A stretch of DNA of 64,000 nt from Mesosutterella multiformis (GTDB lineage Bacteria > Pseudomonadota > Gammaproteobacteria > Burkholderiales > Burkholderiaceae_F). Each line of letters begins with the position of its first letter. Within the stretch, counting starts at the first letter, position 1. The stretch spans positions 983,501-1,047,500 of the forward strand of contig NZ_BGZJ01000001.1 of NCBI RefSeq assembly GCF_003402575.1. The letters run 5' to 3'. Positions 1-10,244 of this stretch are shown one piece after another. Both the position numbers and the translations under genes were made by a program. The notes below the pieces were generated by a model. The model saw nothing but the letters and a program-made list of their open reading frames with translations, was not told where the DNA came from and made no database searches.

Positions 1-338
1 TTCAGGATTGGGCGGGGAACCGCACGCGTTTCCTTGTTCTCGGGCACCATCCGACACATCGCAGTCCGGAACCCGGAAAGGATAAAACGACCTTTGAATT
101 CTCCATGGTGAATAAAGCCGGTGCGCTTTTCGAAGGGCTTGAGCCTCTGGCGCGTCACGGTGTGTCCATGACGCACCTGGAGAGCCGGCCTGCCCGGAAT
201 GGCGCCTGGGAATACAATTTTTTTGTTGATGTCGAAGGTCACATCGAAGATGAAGCGGTGAAGAAAGCTCTTACCGAAATCAAAGCGGAAACGGCCGTCT
301 TCAAATTTCTCGGCTCCTACCCCAAGGCGCTCGATTAA
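1..338 (+). CDS. pheA: Prephenate dehydratase PheA, C-terminal part (5' end outside window)
   Basis: The reading frame is open from the left edge (codons begin at base 3) to a TAA stop at 336-338. The first residues visible include NRTRFLVLG, the conserved end of the prephenate dehydratase catalytic domain. They are followed by an ACT regulatory domain that starts near the motif GKDKTTFEFS and NKAGALFEGL, the fold that binds phenylalanine for feedback inhibition. The enzyme converts prephenate to phenylpyruvate in phenylalanine synthesis. Whether this is a fused chorismate mutase/dehydratase cannot be seen because the N-terminus is missing. hisC follows 48 bp downstream on the same strand, then tyrA and aroA, which supports the assignment. 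Confidence 0.93.
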   Translation, partial: QDWAGNRTRFLVLGHHPTHRSPEPGKDKTTFEFSMVNKAGALFEGLEPLARHGVSMTHLESRPARNGAWEYNFFVDVEGHIEDEAVKKALTEIKAETAVFKFLGSYPKALD

Positions 339-386
339 GCCCGCGGCAGCTTCTCAGTCAAAATAAAAAATATTGGGAGTAACAGC

Positions 387-1508
387 ATGTCAGATAACCT
401 TTCAGCTCCGTCCTATATCCGCGGAATTGAGCCGTACAAGGCTGGAAAGCCGATCAGTGAACTCGCCCGTGAAAAGGGACTGCAGCCTGAGAATATTCTC
501 AAGCTCGCCAGCAATGAGAATCCCCTCGGGGCGCCGGAATCCGCGCTGCAGGCAGTCCGGGAAGCCGCGACCGCACATAACGTGGCTCTCTACCCCGATG
601 GAAACGCCTATAACCTGAAGCACGCTATTGCCAAGCGGCTGGGTGTTCCGGCTGAATGGATCATTGTGGGCAACGGCAGTGATGAGCTGATGGGGCTCAC
701 CTGTGAGGCGCTTCTCGAACCGGGCGCCAAGTCGGTTTATTCCCAGTTCTATTTCTCGGTTTACCGCATTGATACGCTCGCCTGCGGCGGCACGCCGGTT
801 GAAGTTCCCGCGAAGGGTTTTGCGATCGATCTGGACGCCATTGCGAAGGCTGTGACACCCGAAGTCCGCGTGGTGTTTCTCACGACTCCGAATAATCCCA
901 CCGGCCTCACGATTTCCCAGGCTGATTTTGAGGCGTTCCTCGGAAAGATTCCCCCGAGCGTGACGGTGGTGCTTGATGAGGCCTATCGCGAGTTTGTGCC
1001 GGAGGAAGACCGGATTGATTCCATCGCGCTCGTGAAGAAGTATCCGAATCTCTTTGTGACGCGCACTTTCTCCAAGGCCTATGGTCTGGCGGGTCTCCGC
1101 GTCGGGTTCGGTGTGAATTCCAGCGAACTTCCTGAACTCGTGAACCGTATCCGTCCGCCTTTTAACTGCAACACCCTCGCTCAGGCGGCGGCTGCCGGCT
1201 GTGTGAACGATCAGGCATTCCTTGACCGTGTTTATGAGATGAACCGCAGCGGCGTGAAGCAGCTGGAAGACGGATTCTCGTCTCTTAACCTCGAATTTGT
1301 GCCGACGAAGAGCAACTTTGTTCTCGTTCACATCGGACCGAAGGCGGCTGAACTCAATCAGGCGCTTCTTGACCGCGGCATTATCATCCGCCCCTGCGCG
1401 AGCTTCGGGCTCCCGGAGTGGATCCGTGTCTCCGTCGGTACGGCCGATCAGAATGAACGGTTCCTTGCCGCCCTGAAGGAGCTTCTCGCGAAGCTCTCCG
1501 CCGCATAA
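387..1508 (+). CDS. hisC: Histidinol-phosphate / aromatic aminotransferase HisC
   Basis: A 373-residue class II pyridoxal-phosphate aminotransferase, full length for HisC. It shows the N-terminal LASNENPLG motif, the NGSDE phosphate-binding region, TPNNPTG, and the Schiff-base lysine in FSKAYGLAGLRVGFG (about Lys230). HisC transfers the amino group between glutamate and imidazole acetol phosphate. Paralogs located between pheA and tyrA, as here, are often thought to act on phenylpyruvate or hydroxyphenylpyruvate as well; that role is inferred from position. The ATG start follows GGGAGTAACAGC, a good ribosome site. The gene is co-directional with pheA and ends 10 bp before tyrA. Confidence 0.9.
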   Translation: MSDNLSAPSYIRGIEPYKAGKPISELAREKGLQPENILKLASNENPLGAPESALQAVREAATAHNVALYPDGNAYNLKHAIAKRLGVPAEWIIVGNGSDELMGLTCEALLEPGAKSVYSQFYFSVYRIDTLACGGTPVEVPAKGFAIDLDAIAKAVTPEVRVVFLTTPNNPTGLTISQADFEAFLGKIPPSVTVVLDEAYREFVPEEDRIDSIALVKKYPNLFVTRTFSKAYGLAGLRVGFGVNSSELPELVNRIRPPFNCNTLAQAAAAGCVNDQAFLDRVYEMNRSGVKQLEDGFSSLNLEFVPTKSNFVLVHIGPKAAELNQALLDRGIIIRPCASFGLPEWIRVSVGTADQNERFLAALKELLAKLSAA

Positions 1509-1518
1509 GGAGCCGGGG

Positions 1519-2403
1519 TTGAAGCTTGCCGTAATCGGAATGGGGTTGATGGGGGGATCGGCCGCGCTCGCCATGAAGCGGGCCGGCACGATCCACTCGG
1601 TGTACGCCTGCGACATGAGCCCGGAGGCTGTTTCGGACTCGATCAGCATGGGTATCGCGGATGAAGGGGGATCGGATCCCGCCGAGGCCGCGCGCTCTGC
1701 TGATGTCATTATGGTCGCGACACCGGTGATGACGATGGAGTCGATTTTCCGGCAGATCGCTCCGGTGATGAAACCGGACGCTGTTGTGACGGATATCGGT
1801 TCAGTCCGGGGTATGGTCCAGGAAGGCGCCCGCCGGGCGCTTGGGGCAAAGTTTTCGCAGTATGCCCCCTGTCATCCAATCGCCGGGGGCGAAAAGCCCG
1901 GTGTCCGGTATGCCTTTGCCGACATGTTTGTCGGGAAAAAAGTCATCAGTACCGCGGAAGAGGGCATGAGCGCCCGCGCGGTCGAGATCATCGAGTCGCT
2001 CTGGAAGTCCTGCGGTGCGCAGATTATCCGCATGTCGCCCGAGCGTCATGATGAAGTGTTTGCCCTGATGAGCCATCTGCCTCACGTGCTCGCCTACGCG
2101 CTCGTCGCGATGATCACGGAGAGCCGGGATCCCGATACGCTGCTCTCCATGGGCGGCACAGGATTCCTCGACTTCAGCCGTATCGCGGCTTCGAGCCCCG
2201 TTATGTGGCGTGATATCTGCCTCGCGAACCGGAAAGCGATTTCCGAAGGACTGCGGCGGTACCGTGCCGAGCTCGAACTCTTCCAGAAAGCGATTGATGA
2301 TGGAAACGCCGATCAGCTGGTGGCCGGTTTTGCCCGCGCCGCGCAGGCAAGACGGAAACTTGGCCAGGGTGACAGCCTTAAGACTCAGGTGAAGAAGCCA
2401 TGA
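1519..2403 (+). CDS. tyrA: Prephenate dehydrogenase TyrA
   Basis: A 294-residue NAD(P)-dependent prephenate dehydrogenase that makes 4-hydroxyphenylpyruvate for tyrosine synthesis. The N-terminus MKLAVIGMGLMGGSAA carries the dinucleotide-binding GxGxxG fold, and the central CHPIAGGEKPG and HDEVFALMSHLPH segments match the catalytic region. The start codon is TTG at 1519, preceded at about 7 bp by AAGGAG, which overlaps the hisC stop; no ATG nearby keeps the nucleotide-binding motif. The stop overlaps the aroA start (ATGA at 2400-2403), so the two are probably translationally coupled. No ACT domain is visible, so feedback control of this enzyme is not apparent. Confidence 0.93.
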   Translation: MKLAVIGMGLMGGSAALAMKRAGTIHSVYACDMSPEAVSDSISMGIADEGGSDPAEAARSADVIMVATPVMTMESIFRQIAPVMKPDAVVTDIGSVRGMVQEGARRALGAKFSQYAPCHPIAGGEKPGVRYAFADMFVGKKVISTAEEGMSARAVEIIESLWKSCGAQIIRMSPERHDEVFALMSHLPHVLAYALVAMITESRDPDTLLSMGGTGFLDFSRIAASSPVMWRDICLANRKAISEGLRRYRAELELFQKAIDDGNADQLVAGFARAAQARRKLGQGDSLKTQVKKP

Positions 2404-3743
2404 AGACTTTTCCAGAAGTGCTGACCGTGCGCCCGATTCTCAGCGCCGCGGGTGAAGTCCCGATGCCGGGTTCAAAATCGATTTCGAACCGCGCGCTGCT
2501 GCTCGCGGCGCTTTCCTCTGGACGGACTGAACTTAAGGGAATTCTGAGAGCTGACGATACGGAGCGCATGATGGAATCGCTCCGGAAACTCGGTGTTTCA
2601 GTGGAAATTGATGAAGGTAATCCCGAGTCGGTGACGGTAGAGGGCTGCGGCGGCAGGTTTCCGGTCCGCAGCGCGGAGCTTTTCCTCGGAAACGCCGGAA
2701 CAGCGGCACGGCCGCTTACTGCGGCGCTGGCGCTTGCCGGCGGCAGTTACCTTCTGGATGGCGTTGAGCGGATGCGGGAGCGTCCGATCGGAGACCTTCT
2801 CGTGGCGCTCCGGTCGCTAGGGGCTGAGATTGAGTGTCTGAACCGGGAAGGATACTTTCCGCTCCGGATCGGTGAACGCCGTTCCGTTTCCGGAAAAGCC
2901 TCCTGCCACATCAGCGGCGAAGTGTCGAGTCAGTTCATCACCGCACTTCTCCTTTCCTCGCCGGTTTACTCCGGTCCTGAGGGACTTGAGATCATTGTGG
3001 ATGGACATCTGATTTCGCGCCCTTACGTGCTCATGACGCTGAAGCTGATGGAGCAGTTTGGGGTTCACGCGGAAGATCAGGGTGACCGGTTCTTTGTTCC
3101 GCACGCAGAGTATCGCCGCGGCAATCCTTACCTGGTTGAGGGAGACGCGTCCGGGGCGTCGTACTTTCTCGCGCTCGGAGCGCTTTCCGGTCCGGCTGAC
3201 GGTCCCGGAGTCCGTGTCACCGGAGTGGGGCGCGATTCCATTCAGGGAGATGTGCAGTTCGCGGCATTCCTCGAGCGCATGGGAGCGAGAATTGCCTGGG
3301 GGGAAAACTGGATCGAAGCGAGACCGCCCGTATCCGGAAAACTTCACGGCATTCACGCGGATTGCACGGAGATTCCGGATGCCGCGATGACGCTTGCCGC
3401 GATCGGGCTGATGGCTGAAGGGGAAACGGTGCTTACCGGTATCGGCTCCTGGCGCGTCAAAGAAACAGACCGGATTGCGGCCATGCAGGCTGAGCTTTCC
3501 AAATTCGGCGCCGATGTGAAAACCGGCGATGATTGGTTAAGCGTAACATCTCCTCAAAAGCTTCTTCCAGCAGAGGTCAGTACCTATAAGGACCACCGTA
3601 TGGCGATGAGCCTTTCGCTCGCTGCCTGCGGCGGGGTTTCTGTACGCATTCTTGATCCCGGGTGCGTTTCCAAGACTTTCCCGGACTATTTTGAGCGGCT
3701 GGCAGGACTGGTGAAAACAGCCCCTCTGACGGATAAAGACTAG
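2400..3743 (+). CDS. aroA: 3-phosphoshikimate 1-carboxyvinyltransferase (EPSP synthase)
   Basis: A 447-residue EPSP synthase, which joins shikimate 3-phosphate and phosphoenolpyruvate in the sixth step of the shikimate pathway. The substrate-binding motif PGSKSISNRALLLAALS lies near residue 22. NAGTAARPLTA, the arginine-rich ERMRERPIGDL, and the C-terminal YKDHRMAMSLSLAA are all present. The start overlaps the tyrA stop by four bases. Gene order tyrA-aroA-cmk-rpsA is shared by many beta- and gammaproteobacteria and couples aromatic synthesis genes with nucleotide and translation genes in one transcription unit. Confidence 0.97.
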   Translation: MKTFPEVLTVRPILSAAGEVPMPGSKSISNRALLLAALSSGRTELKGILRADDTERMMESLRKLGVSVEIDEGNPESVTVEGCGGRFPVRSAELFLGNAGTAARPLTAALALAGGSYLLDGVERMRERPIGDLLVALRSLGAEIECLNREGYFPLRIGERRSVSGKASCHISGEVSSQFITALLLSSPVYSGPEGLEIIVDGHLISRPYVLMTLKLMEQFGVHAEDQGDRFFVPHAEYRRGNPYLVEGDASGASYFLALGALSGPADGPGVRVTGVGRDSIQGDVQFAAFLERMGARIAWGENWIEARPPVSGKLHGIHADCTEIPDAAMTLAAIGLMAEGETVLTGIGSWRVKETDRIAAMQAELSKFGADVKTGDDWLSVTSPQKLLPAEVSTYKDHRMAMSLSLAACGGVSVRILDPGCVSKTFPDYFERLAGLVKTAPLTDKD

Positions 3744-3776
3744 GCGCATTCATTCTTTAATTGACGAGGTTTTCTG

Positions 3777-4451
3777 ATGACAGAAATGAAGGGACAGGTT
3801 CCTGTAATTACGATTGACGGCCCGACCGCGAGCGGCAAGGGCACGGTCGCGTCGAAAGTAGCGGAGGCTCTCGGGTTCCACTACCTCGATTCCGGCGCGC
3901 TTTATCGCATCGTGGGACTTGTCTGTCTGAGGGCCAACGTTGATCTGAAGGACATCGCGGCCGTCACGGCACACGCGATGGGTATCTCTCCCGTGTTTGC
4001 GGGAGGGAGGATTTCTCTTGGCAGCGAAGACATCACCAATGTCATCCGCACGGAAGATGTCGGCCAGGCAGCTTCCTGCATCGCTGTTATCCCCTCGGTC
4101 CGCAACGCTCTTTTTGAGCTGCAGCGCGAAGCGCGCCGCGAGCCGGGCCTCGTGGCAGACGGCCGCGACATGGGCTCGATCATCTTCCCGGATGCCGAAC
4201 TGAAGATTTTCCTTACGGCCTCCGCGGAAGCGCGTGCACATCGCCGCTATAAACAGTTGATCGAAAAAGGGATTGACGTTACACTAGATGACCTCGTCAA
4301 AGAAATGAAGGAACGGGATCTTCGCGATATGCGCCGTGCCCATGCTCCGCTTGCGCCCGCTGAAGGCGCGAAGATACTGGATTCTTCATTCCTCACGATT
4401 CAGGAAACAGTTGATAAGATACTGTACTGGTGGGTTTCACGTTCTCACTGA
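3777..4451 (+). CDS. cmk: Cytidylate kinase
   Basis: A 224-residue cytosolic CMP/dCMP kinase that phosphorylates CMP to CDP with ATP. The P-loop is TIDGPTASGKGTVASK near residue 14, followed by YLDSGALYRIVGL (substrate site) and the conserved VADGRDMGSIIFPDAELKIF segment. Length matches the family. The ATG at 3777 follows GAGG at good spacing; a second in-frame ATG three codons later is also possible. It lies 33 bp after aroA and directly before rpsA, the standard arrangement. An imperfect hairpin with a T-rich tail after the stop may partly separate it from rpsA. Confidence 0.96.
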   Translation: MTEMKGQVPVITIDGPTASGKGTVASKVAEALGFHYLDSGALYRIVGLVCLRANVDLKDIAAVTAHAMGISPVFAGGRISLGSEDITNVIRTEDVGQAASCIAVIPSVRNALFELQREARREPGLVADGRDMGSIIFPDAELKIFLTASAEARAHRRYKQLIEKGIDVTLDDLVKEMKERDLRDMRRAHAPLAPAEGAKILDSSFLTIQETVDKILYWWVSRSH

Positions 4452-4491
4452 TCCCATCCGCAGATCTTTGATTCCATTTGCAGTACCGGTC

Positions 4492-4530
4492 GCAGAGGCC
4501 GTCAGGTGACGGTCCCCTGCTTTTATTTGT
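4492..4530 (+). terminator. Possible intrinsic terminator between cmk and rpsA
   Basis: An imperfect hairpin with a GCAG/CTGC base and a CGTCA/TGACG apex is followed by TTTTATTTGT. One mismatch and a one-base bulge make it moderate. It may attenuate read-through into rpsA. Confidence 0.45.
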
Positions 4531-4578
4531 TTAACTCCACCCTGTGCACTTTGCATCTGGGTGTGCTGATTTTTTTTC

Positions 4579-6276
<1,698 letters not shown>

Positions 6277-6426
6277 TCAATAGCGGAGGGATCCGCGGTT
6301 TCCGCTGCGGATTCCATTCAGGGCTTTATCCCTGATAAACGCTTCACCCGCTGCCCTCGTTTCCTCTGAGGCACGGAGAAGCAAAAAATGGAGAGAGAAG
6401 GTTTCGCTGCCTTCTCTTTCCGACTT

Positions 6427-6468
6427 AAGGATCACCGGCGGAATTTCTGCCCGTGGTCCTTTTCTTTT
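6427..6468 (+). terminator. Intrinsic terminator after rpsA
   Basis: A hairpin pairs AAGGATCAC(C)GG with CCGTGGTCCTT and is followed by TTTCTTTTCT. A second, weaker hairpin (AGAGAAGG/CCTTCTCT, 6394-6417) lies just upstream. Together they fill the 257 bp between rpsA and lapB, where many relatives carry ihfB and lapA. Confidence 0.6.
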
Positions 6469-6495
6469 CTGTGTGGTACAGAAGCGCTGAACCGC

Positions 6496-6501
6496 TACAA
6501 T
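6496..6501 (+). promoter_or_regulatory. Possible -10 element for lapB
   Basis: TACAAT lies 33 bp before the lapB start and downstream of the rpsA terminator. No convincing -35 is present at 16-18 bp, so this is a weak call. Confidence 0.3.
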
Positions 6502-6533
6502 TCTGACCACTCAATACTCGCGGAGAGCACTTC

Positions 6534-7712
6534 ATGGAATTTGAACTTTGGTATCTGATCGCGGTCCCGCTGCTGTTTGCGGCCGGATGGTATCTGCGAG
6601 GCTATGACGCGAGACAGCGGAATGAGGAAAACAAGGACCTGCCGGACAATTATTTCCGGGGCCTGTCGCTGCTCCTCTCTAATGAACCCGATAAGGCAAT
6701 TGACGCCTTTATCGAAGTGGTGAAGATCGATCCGGAGACGATCGAACTGCATCACGCGCTCGGCAACCTTTTCTGCAAAAGAGGCGAATTTGACCGGGCG
6801 ATCCGAATTCATACGCATCTCATCAACCGCGCGGATCTGCCGGATCAGGATCGGCTGCGGGCGCTTTCAGAGCTTGCGAACGACTATCTGAAGGCCGGTA
6901 TCTATGACAAGGCGATTGATTGCCTTGAGCGGCTTTCAAAGAATGATGAGTATCGGCTGGATGCGCTGCGGTCGCTTCTCAGAATCCGCTGCACCGAGCA
7001 TGACTGGGAGGCCGCTATTGAATCCGCGCGGCGGCTTGAAAAGGAAGCCTCAGAAGACCACAGCGCCGATATCGCTCACTTCCACTGCGAGCTTGCCGAG
7101 CTGGCAGTGAAACAGAAGAATCCGGAAGCCGCGGAACGCGAGGTGTCGCTCGCACTGCTGGAGAAACCTTACTCTCCGCGCGCTCTGATGCTGGCTGGTG
7201 ACTTTGCGTTCCAGAAGAATCAGGTGAAGGAAGCCGTGGAAGACTGGGAGAAGCTGCGCCAGCATTCCGAGGATCACTTCCCGCTCGTTTTCAGCCGGCT
7301 GGTGAAGGGGTACGACGCGCTGGGTGACGCGGCAGGCGCTCAGGCCGTGATCGACTACGCACTTAACCGATTCCCCACCTCTGAAGTCGTGGAGCAGGCG
7401 ATGAAGCGGGCTTTCAAGGATAAGGGACAGCAGGCTGCCGCTGAAATTGTGAGCAAGGGGCTTTCCGGCCATCCGACTCTCGGCACTCTTTCCGTCGCGA
7501 TGGAATTCCGCAAAATGATCGCCCCGGATGACGAACAGCTGCAGGGACTCTCTGAAATGCTGAAGAAGGAATCCGATCGCCAGGGCCGCTATCAGTGCCG
7601 TCACTGCGGATTCCTCTCGCACAGCTACCTCTGGCAGTGTCCGGGCTGCGGCGGATGGGATACGTATCCGACACTTCGGGTGCAGGATCAATCACTCAGG
7701 CGGGATAAGTAA
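6534..7712 (+). CDS. lapB: Lipopolysaccharide assembly protein LapB (YciM)
   Basis: A 392-residue inner-membrane-anchored TPR protein. One N-terminal membrane helix (LWYLIAVPLLFAAGWYLRG) is followed by a series of tetratricopeptide repeats and a C-terminal rubredoxin-like zinc or iron knuckle with two CxxC pairs (YQCRHCGF and WQCPGCGGW). LapB tunes lipopolysaccharide synthesis by presenting LpxC to FtsH for degradation. ftsH is present elsewhere in this window. Length and domain order match the family. In many relatives lapB is preceded by lapA and ihfB; neither is found here. Confidence 0.93.
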   Translation: MEFELWYLIAVPLLFAAGWYLRGYDARQRNEENKDLPDNYFRGLSLLLSNEPDKAIDAFIEVVKIDPETIELHHALGNLFCKRGEFDRAIRIHTHLINRADLPDQDRLRALSELANDYLKAGIYDKAIDCLERLSKNDEYRLDALRSLLRIRCTEHDWEAAIESARRLEKEASEDHSADIAHFHCELAELAVKQKNPEAAEREVSLALLEKPYSPRALMLAGDFAFQKNQVKEAVEDWEKLRQHSEDHFPLVFSRLVKGYDALGDAAGAQAVIDYALNRFPTSEVVEQAMKRAFKDKGQQAAAEIVSKGLSGHPTLGTLSVAMEFRKMIAPDDEQLQGLSEMLKKESDRQGRYQCRHCGFLSHSYLWQCPGCGGWDTYPTLRVQDQSLRRDK

Positions 7713-7838
7713 AGTCGTACTATTTCTTACACTTTATTTACCCGGGATACGATCAGTTCTGACAGTTCCCATAAAATTAATTCATTCAGACCTGACAGTC
7801 TGAGCCCATTCTTAGGTCTTAAAGTAAAAAGGTAAGTA

Positions 7839-8732
7839 ATGTTAAAGCGTATCGGTCTTCTGATTTTGACCAACATTGCAATCGTGGTCATGCTCAACGT
7901 GATCCTGAGCATTGTTGGCGTCGTGTTTGGAATCAACTGGGGCGGTATGGCGGGCAAGTCCATTAACCTGACATCCCTCAGCATCTACGCTCTGATCATT
8001 GGCTTTACGGGATCCATCTTCTCGCTGCTGACCTCGAAGATGATCGCAAAGTCGACGATGGGGCTGCAGATGATTGATATCGACAATCCGTCGACCAATC
8101 TCGAAGCCTGGCTCGTCAGCACGGTCCGCAAACTCGCTAACCGCGCGAAGCTCCCGATGCCTGAAGTGGCGATCTACGAGGGTGACCCGAACGCGTTTGC
8201 CACGGGTCCGTCCCGCAGCAGCTCGCTGGTCGCTGTTTCCACCGGTCTTCTTCAGCTGATGAACAAGAAGGAAGTGGAAGCCGTTCTGGGGCACGAAATG
8301 ACTCACGTCGCCAATGGCGATATGGTCACGATGACCCTGGTGCAGGGTGTGATGAATACCTTCGTTGTGTTCCTCTCCCGAGTGATTGGCTGGGCCGTTG
8401 ACCGCCAGGTGATGCGTAACGACAGCGACGCTCCGGGTGCCGCCTACTATGTGACGAGCCTGATTCTTGATATCGTGCTCGGGTTCCTTGCCGGTATGGT
8501 GGTGGCTGCTTTCTCGCGCTGGCGCGAGTATCACGCTGACGCGGGTTCCGCGATGCTGACCGGTTCTCCCGAGAACATGATTGCCGCGCTCCAGAGACTG
8601 GGCTCCATCACGCCGGAAGAACTTCCCGGTCCGGTGAAGGGCTTCGGCGTGAGCGGCGGTATTGGTTCGCTCTTCGCCACCCATCCTTCTATTGAAGACC
8701 GCATTGCGGCGCTCCGGGTTCTGCAGAAGTAA
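7839..8732 (+). CDS. htpX: Protease HtpX
   Basis: A 297-residue membrane-bound M48-family zinc metalloprotease that helps FtsH clear misfolded inner-membrane proteins. Two N-terminal membrane helices (residues about 5-27 and 36-58) precede the zinc motif HEMTH in [16 protein letters not shown]. Two more hydrophobic segments follow, then the third-ligand region [12 protein letters not shown]. The ATG follows AAAAAGGTAAGTA. The 126-bp upstream region is AT-rich. I could not find a matched heat-shock (sigma-32) -35/-10 pair there, although htpX is heat-inducible in E. coli. A strong bidirectional terminator follows. Confidence 0.96.
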   Translation: MLKRIGLLILTNIAIVVMLNVILSIVGVVFGINWGGMAGKSINLTSLSIYALIIGFTGSIFSLLTSKMIAKSTMGLQMIDIDNPSTNLEAWLVSTVRKLANRAKLPMPEVAIYEGDPNAFATGPSRSSSLVAVSTGLLQLMNKKEVEAVLGHEMTHVANGDMVTMTLVQGVMNTFVVFLSRVIGWAVDRQVMRNDSDAPGAAYYVTSLILDIVLGFLAGMVVAAFSRWREYHADAGSAMLTGSPENMIAALQRLGSITPEELPGPVKGFGVSGGIGSLFATHPSIEDRIAALRVLQK

Positions 8733-8793
8733 TCGGCTCCGACGTGCGGTAGGAATCATGAGGCGTCCCTGAGGGGCGCTTCCCTGATGGAAT

Positions 8794-8827
8794 AAAAAAA
8801 CCTCGTCCTGACAGGACGAGGTTTTTT
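8794..8827. terminator. Bidirectional terminator between htpX and the MATE gene
   Basis: A perfect 9-bp stem CCTCGTCCT/AGGACGAGG with loop GAC is flanked by A7 and T6, so it works for both convergent genes. Confidence 0.92.
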
Positions 8828-8851
8828 GCTGGCCGGAAGAATTTTCCGGAA

Positions 8852-10243
8852 TCAGGCCTTCTGAGCCGCGAGCTTCACAGACCGCGCGTGATAGAGCGCG
8901 AAGGAGACAAGCGTGATGCCTGAAAGGATCAGGCCGCAGGCGCAGGCAATCCAGAATCCGAGGGGACCGAGCGGCGCGCCGAGGAAGGATTCCCGGAAAG
9001 CGAGGTTGTAGCCTCCGAAAAGCCCCACGCCCCAGAGTGCGACGCCGGAAACGATCATCGGAACCCAGGCAATCTTGTAGCCCCGGAGGATGAAGCTGCT
9101 CACTGACTGCGCGGCGTCAAACGTGTGATAAATCACGCCGCAGAGAATCAGTGTGCCGGCGATCTGCATCACAGCGATATCAGTCGTATAGATGCTGATG
9201 ATGAAGTGGCTGAAGATAAAGAGCAGGCAGCAGGCTGTGGCCGAGATGGCAACAGTCACAGCGAGAGACCGGCGCGTAATCCGCTCAGCGGCATCCGGGA
9301 AACCGGCGCCGAGGCACTGAGAGACAAGAACGCTCGCTGCGATACCGATGGAGAGCGGCACCATGTAGAGGGTCGACGTAATGTTGCTCACGATTTGATG
9401 AGCGGACACCGCGACAGCCCCCATGCGGGAAATAAAGATCGCCATCAGCGTGAAGGAACTCACTTCGAAGAACACAGAGAGCCCGATCGGGAGACCGATC
9501 CGAAGCTGTTCCTTCAGCGCGTCGAAGCTCGGTCCGAACCAGCGCTTTGCGTGCATCGGCTTATAGTGAGCGCCCTTGAAGAAGTATCCGGCATAGAAAA
9601 TAAGGCCGAACCAGGCGAGAACTGCATTGCCGACACCGGCACCGGCGCCTCCGAGCTCCGGCAGACCGAAGAGCCCGTACATGAAGAGAGCGTTCACAGG
9701 AGCTTTCAGCGCAAGCATCAGAAGCGAAATCCACATCGTGATCCGCGGCTGATTGATGGCAGCGTTGACTGAGATGAAGACCCGGTTGAGAAGCGCCGCA
9801 GGAACGGCTACCGCTGACGCGATCAGGTAGAGCGAGGCAAGCGACGCGATACGCCCCGTGACACCGCCAAGCTCCGTCCAGAAGGACGTCCAGCTGAGGA
9901 TCCCAATACCGAAAATCGAGAGCAGCAGCACAAGGTAGAGCGACTGATTGATTTCAAAACCGATCTGCTCAAACTTCCGGGCGCCGAAGTGATGCCCGCA
10001 GATCGGGGAGAGCCCCTGCACGATGCCGACGAGCAGCATGAAAATGCAGCCCGTGGAAGCGCTGGCTAGCGCTACAGCCGCGAGGTCCTCAGCGCCGAGC
10101 CGGCCTGCCATGATGGTGTCGATCGTTGCGTTGCCCATGACGGCAAGGTTCGCCACGAAAATAGGACTGGCGAGCTTCGCAAGGCCTCCGACCGAAATAT
10201 CTGGGGGGGTGAGGCGATGCGCCGCATTGATGTTTCCTGCCAT
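8852..10243 (-). CDS. MATE-family efflux transporter
   Basis: A 463-residue integral membrane protein with about twelve hydrophobic helices, the usual size of multidrug and toxic compound extrusion proteins. The N-terminal region AKLASPIFVANLAVMGNATID and TIMAGRLGAEDLAAVALA match the family's first helices. The second half repeats the pattern (IGLPIGLSVFFEVSSFTLM, RMGAVAVSAHQIVSNITS). MATE proteins export organic cations or drugs in exchange for Na+ or H+; the substrate here cannot be read from sequence. Its ATG lies one base after the stop of the upstream membrane glycosyltransferase, so the two are cotranscribed and may share an envelope role, which is inference. Confidence 0.92.
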   Translation of the reverse strand: MAGNINAAHRLTPPDISVGGLAKLASPIFVANLAVMGNATIDTIMAGRLGAEDLAAVALASASTGCIFMLLVGIVQGLSPICGHHFGARKFEQIGFEINQSLYLVLLLSIFGIGILSWTSFWTELGGVTGRIASLASLYLIASAVAVPAALLNRVFISVNAAINQPRITMWISLLMLALKAPVNALFMYGLFGLPELGGAGAGVGNAVLAWFGLIFYAGYFFKGAHYKPMHAKRWFGPSFDALKEQLRIGLPIGLSVFFEVSSFTLMAIFISRMGAVAVSAHQIVSNITSTLYMVPLSIGIAASVLVSQCLGAGFPDAAERITRRSLAVTVAISATACCLLFIFSHFIISIYTTDIAVMQIAGTLILCGVIYHTFDAAQSVSSFILRGYKIAWVPMIVSGVALWGVGLFGGYNLAFRESFLGAPLGPLGFWIACACGLILSGITLVSFALYHARSVKLAAQKA

Positions 10244-10244
10244 G

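Noticed and set aside
402..1709. Long antisense open frame of 435 codons opposite hisC and tyrA
   Set aside because: It mirrors the codon structure of the real genes on the other strand, has no recognisable motif and spans the hisC-tyrA junction.
7713..7838. Heat-shock sigma-32 promoter before htpX
   Set aside because: CCCAT-like -10 strings occur (near 7768 and 7804), but no CTTGAA-like -35 lies at the required distance.
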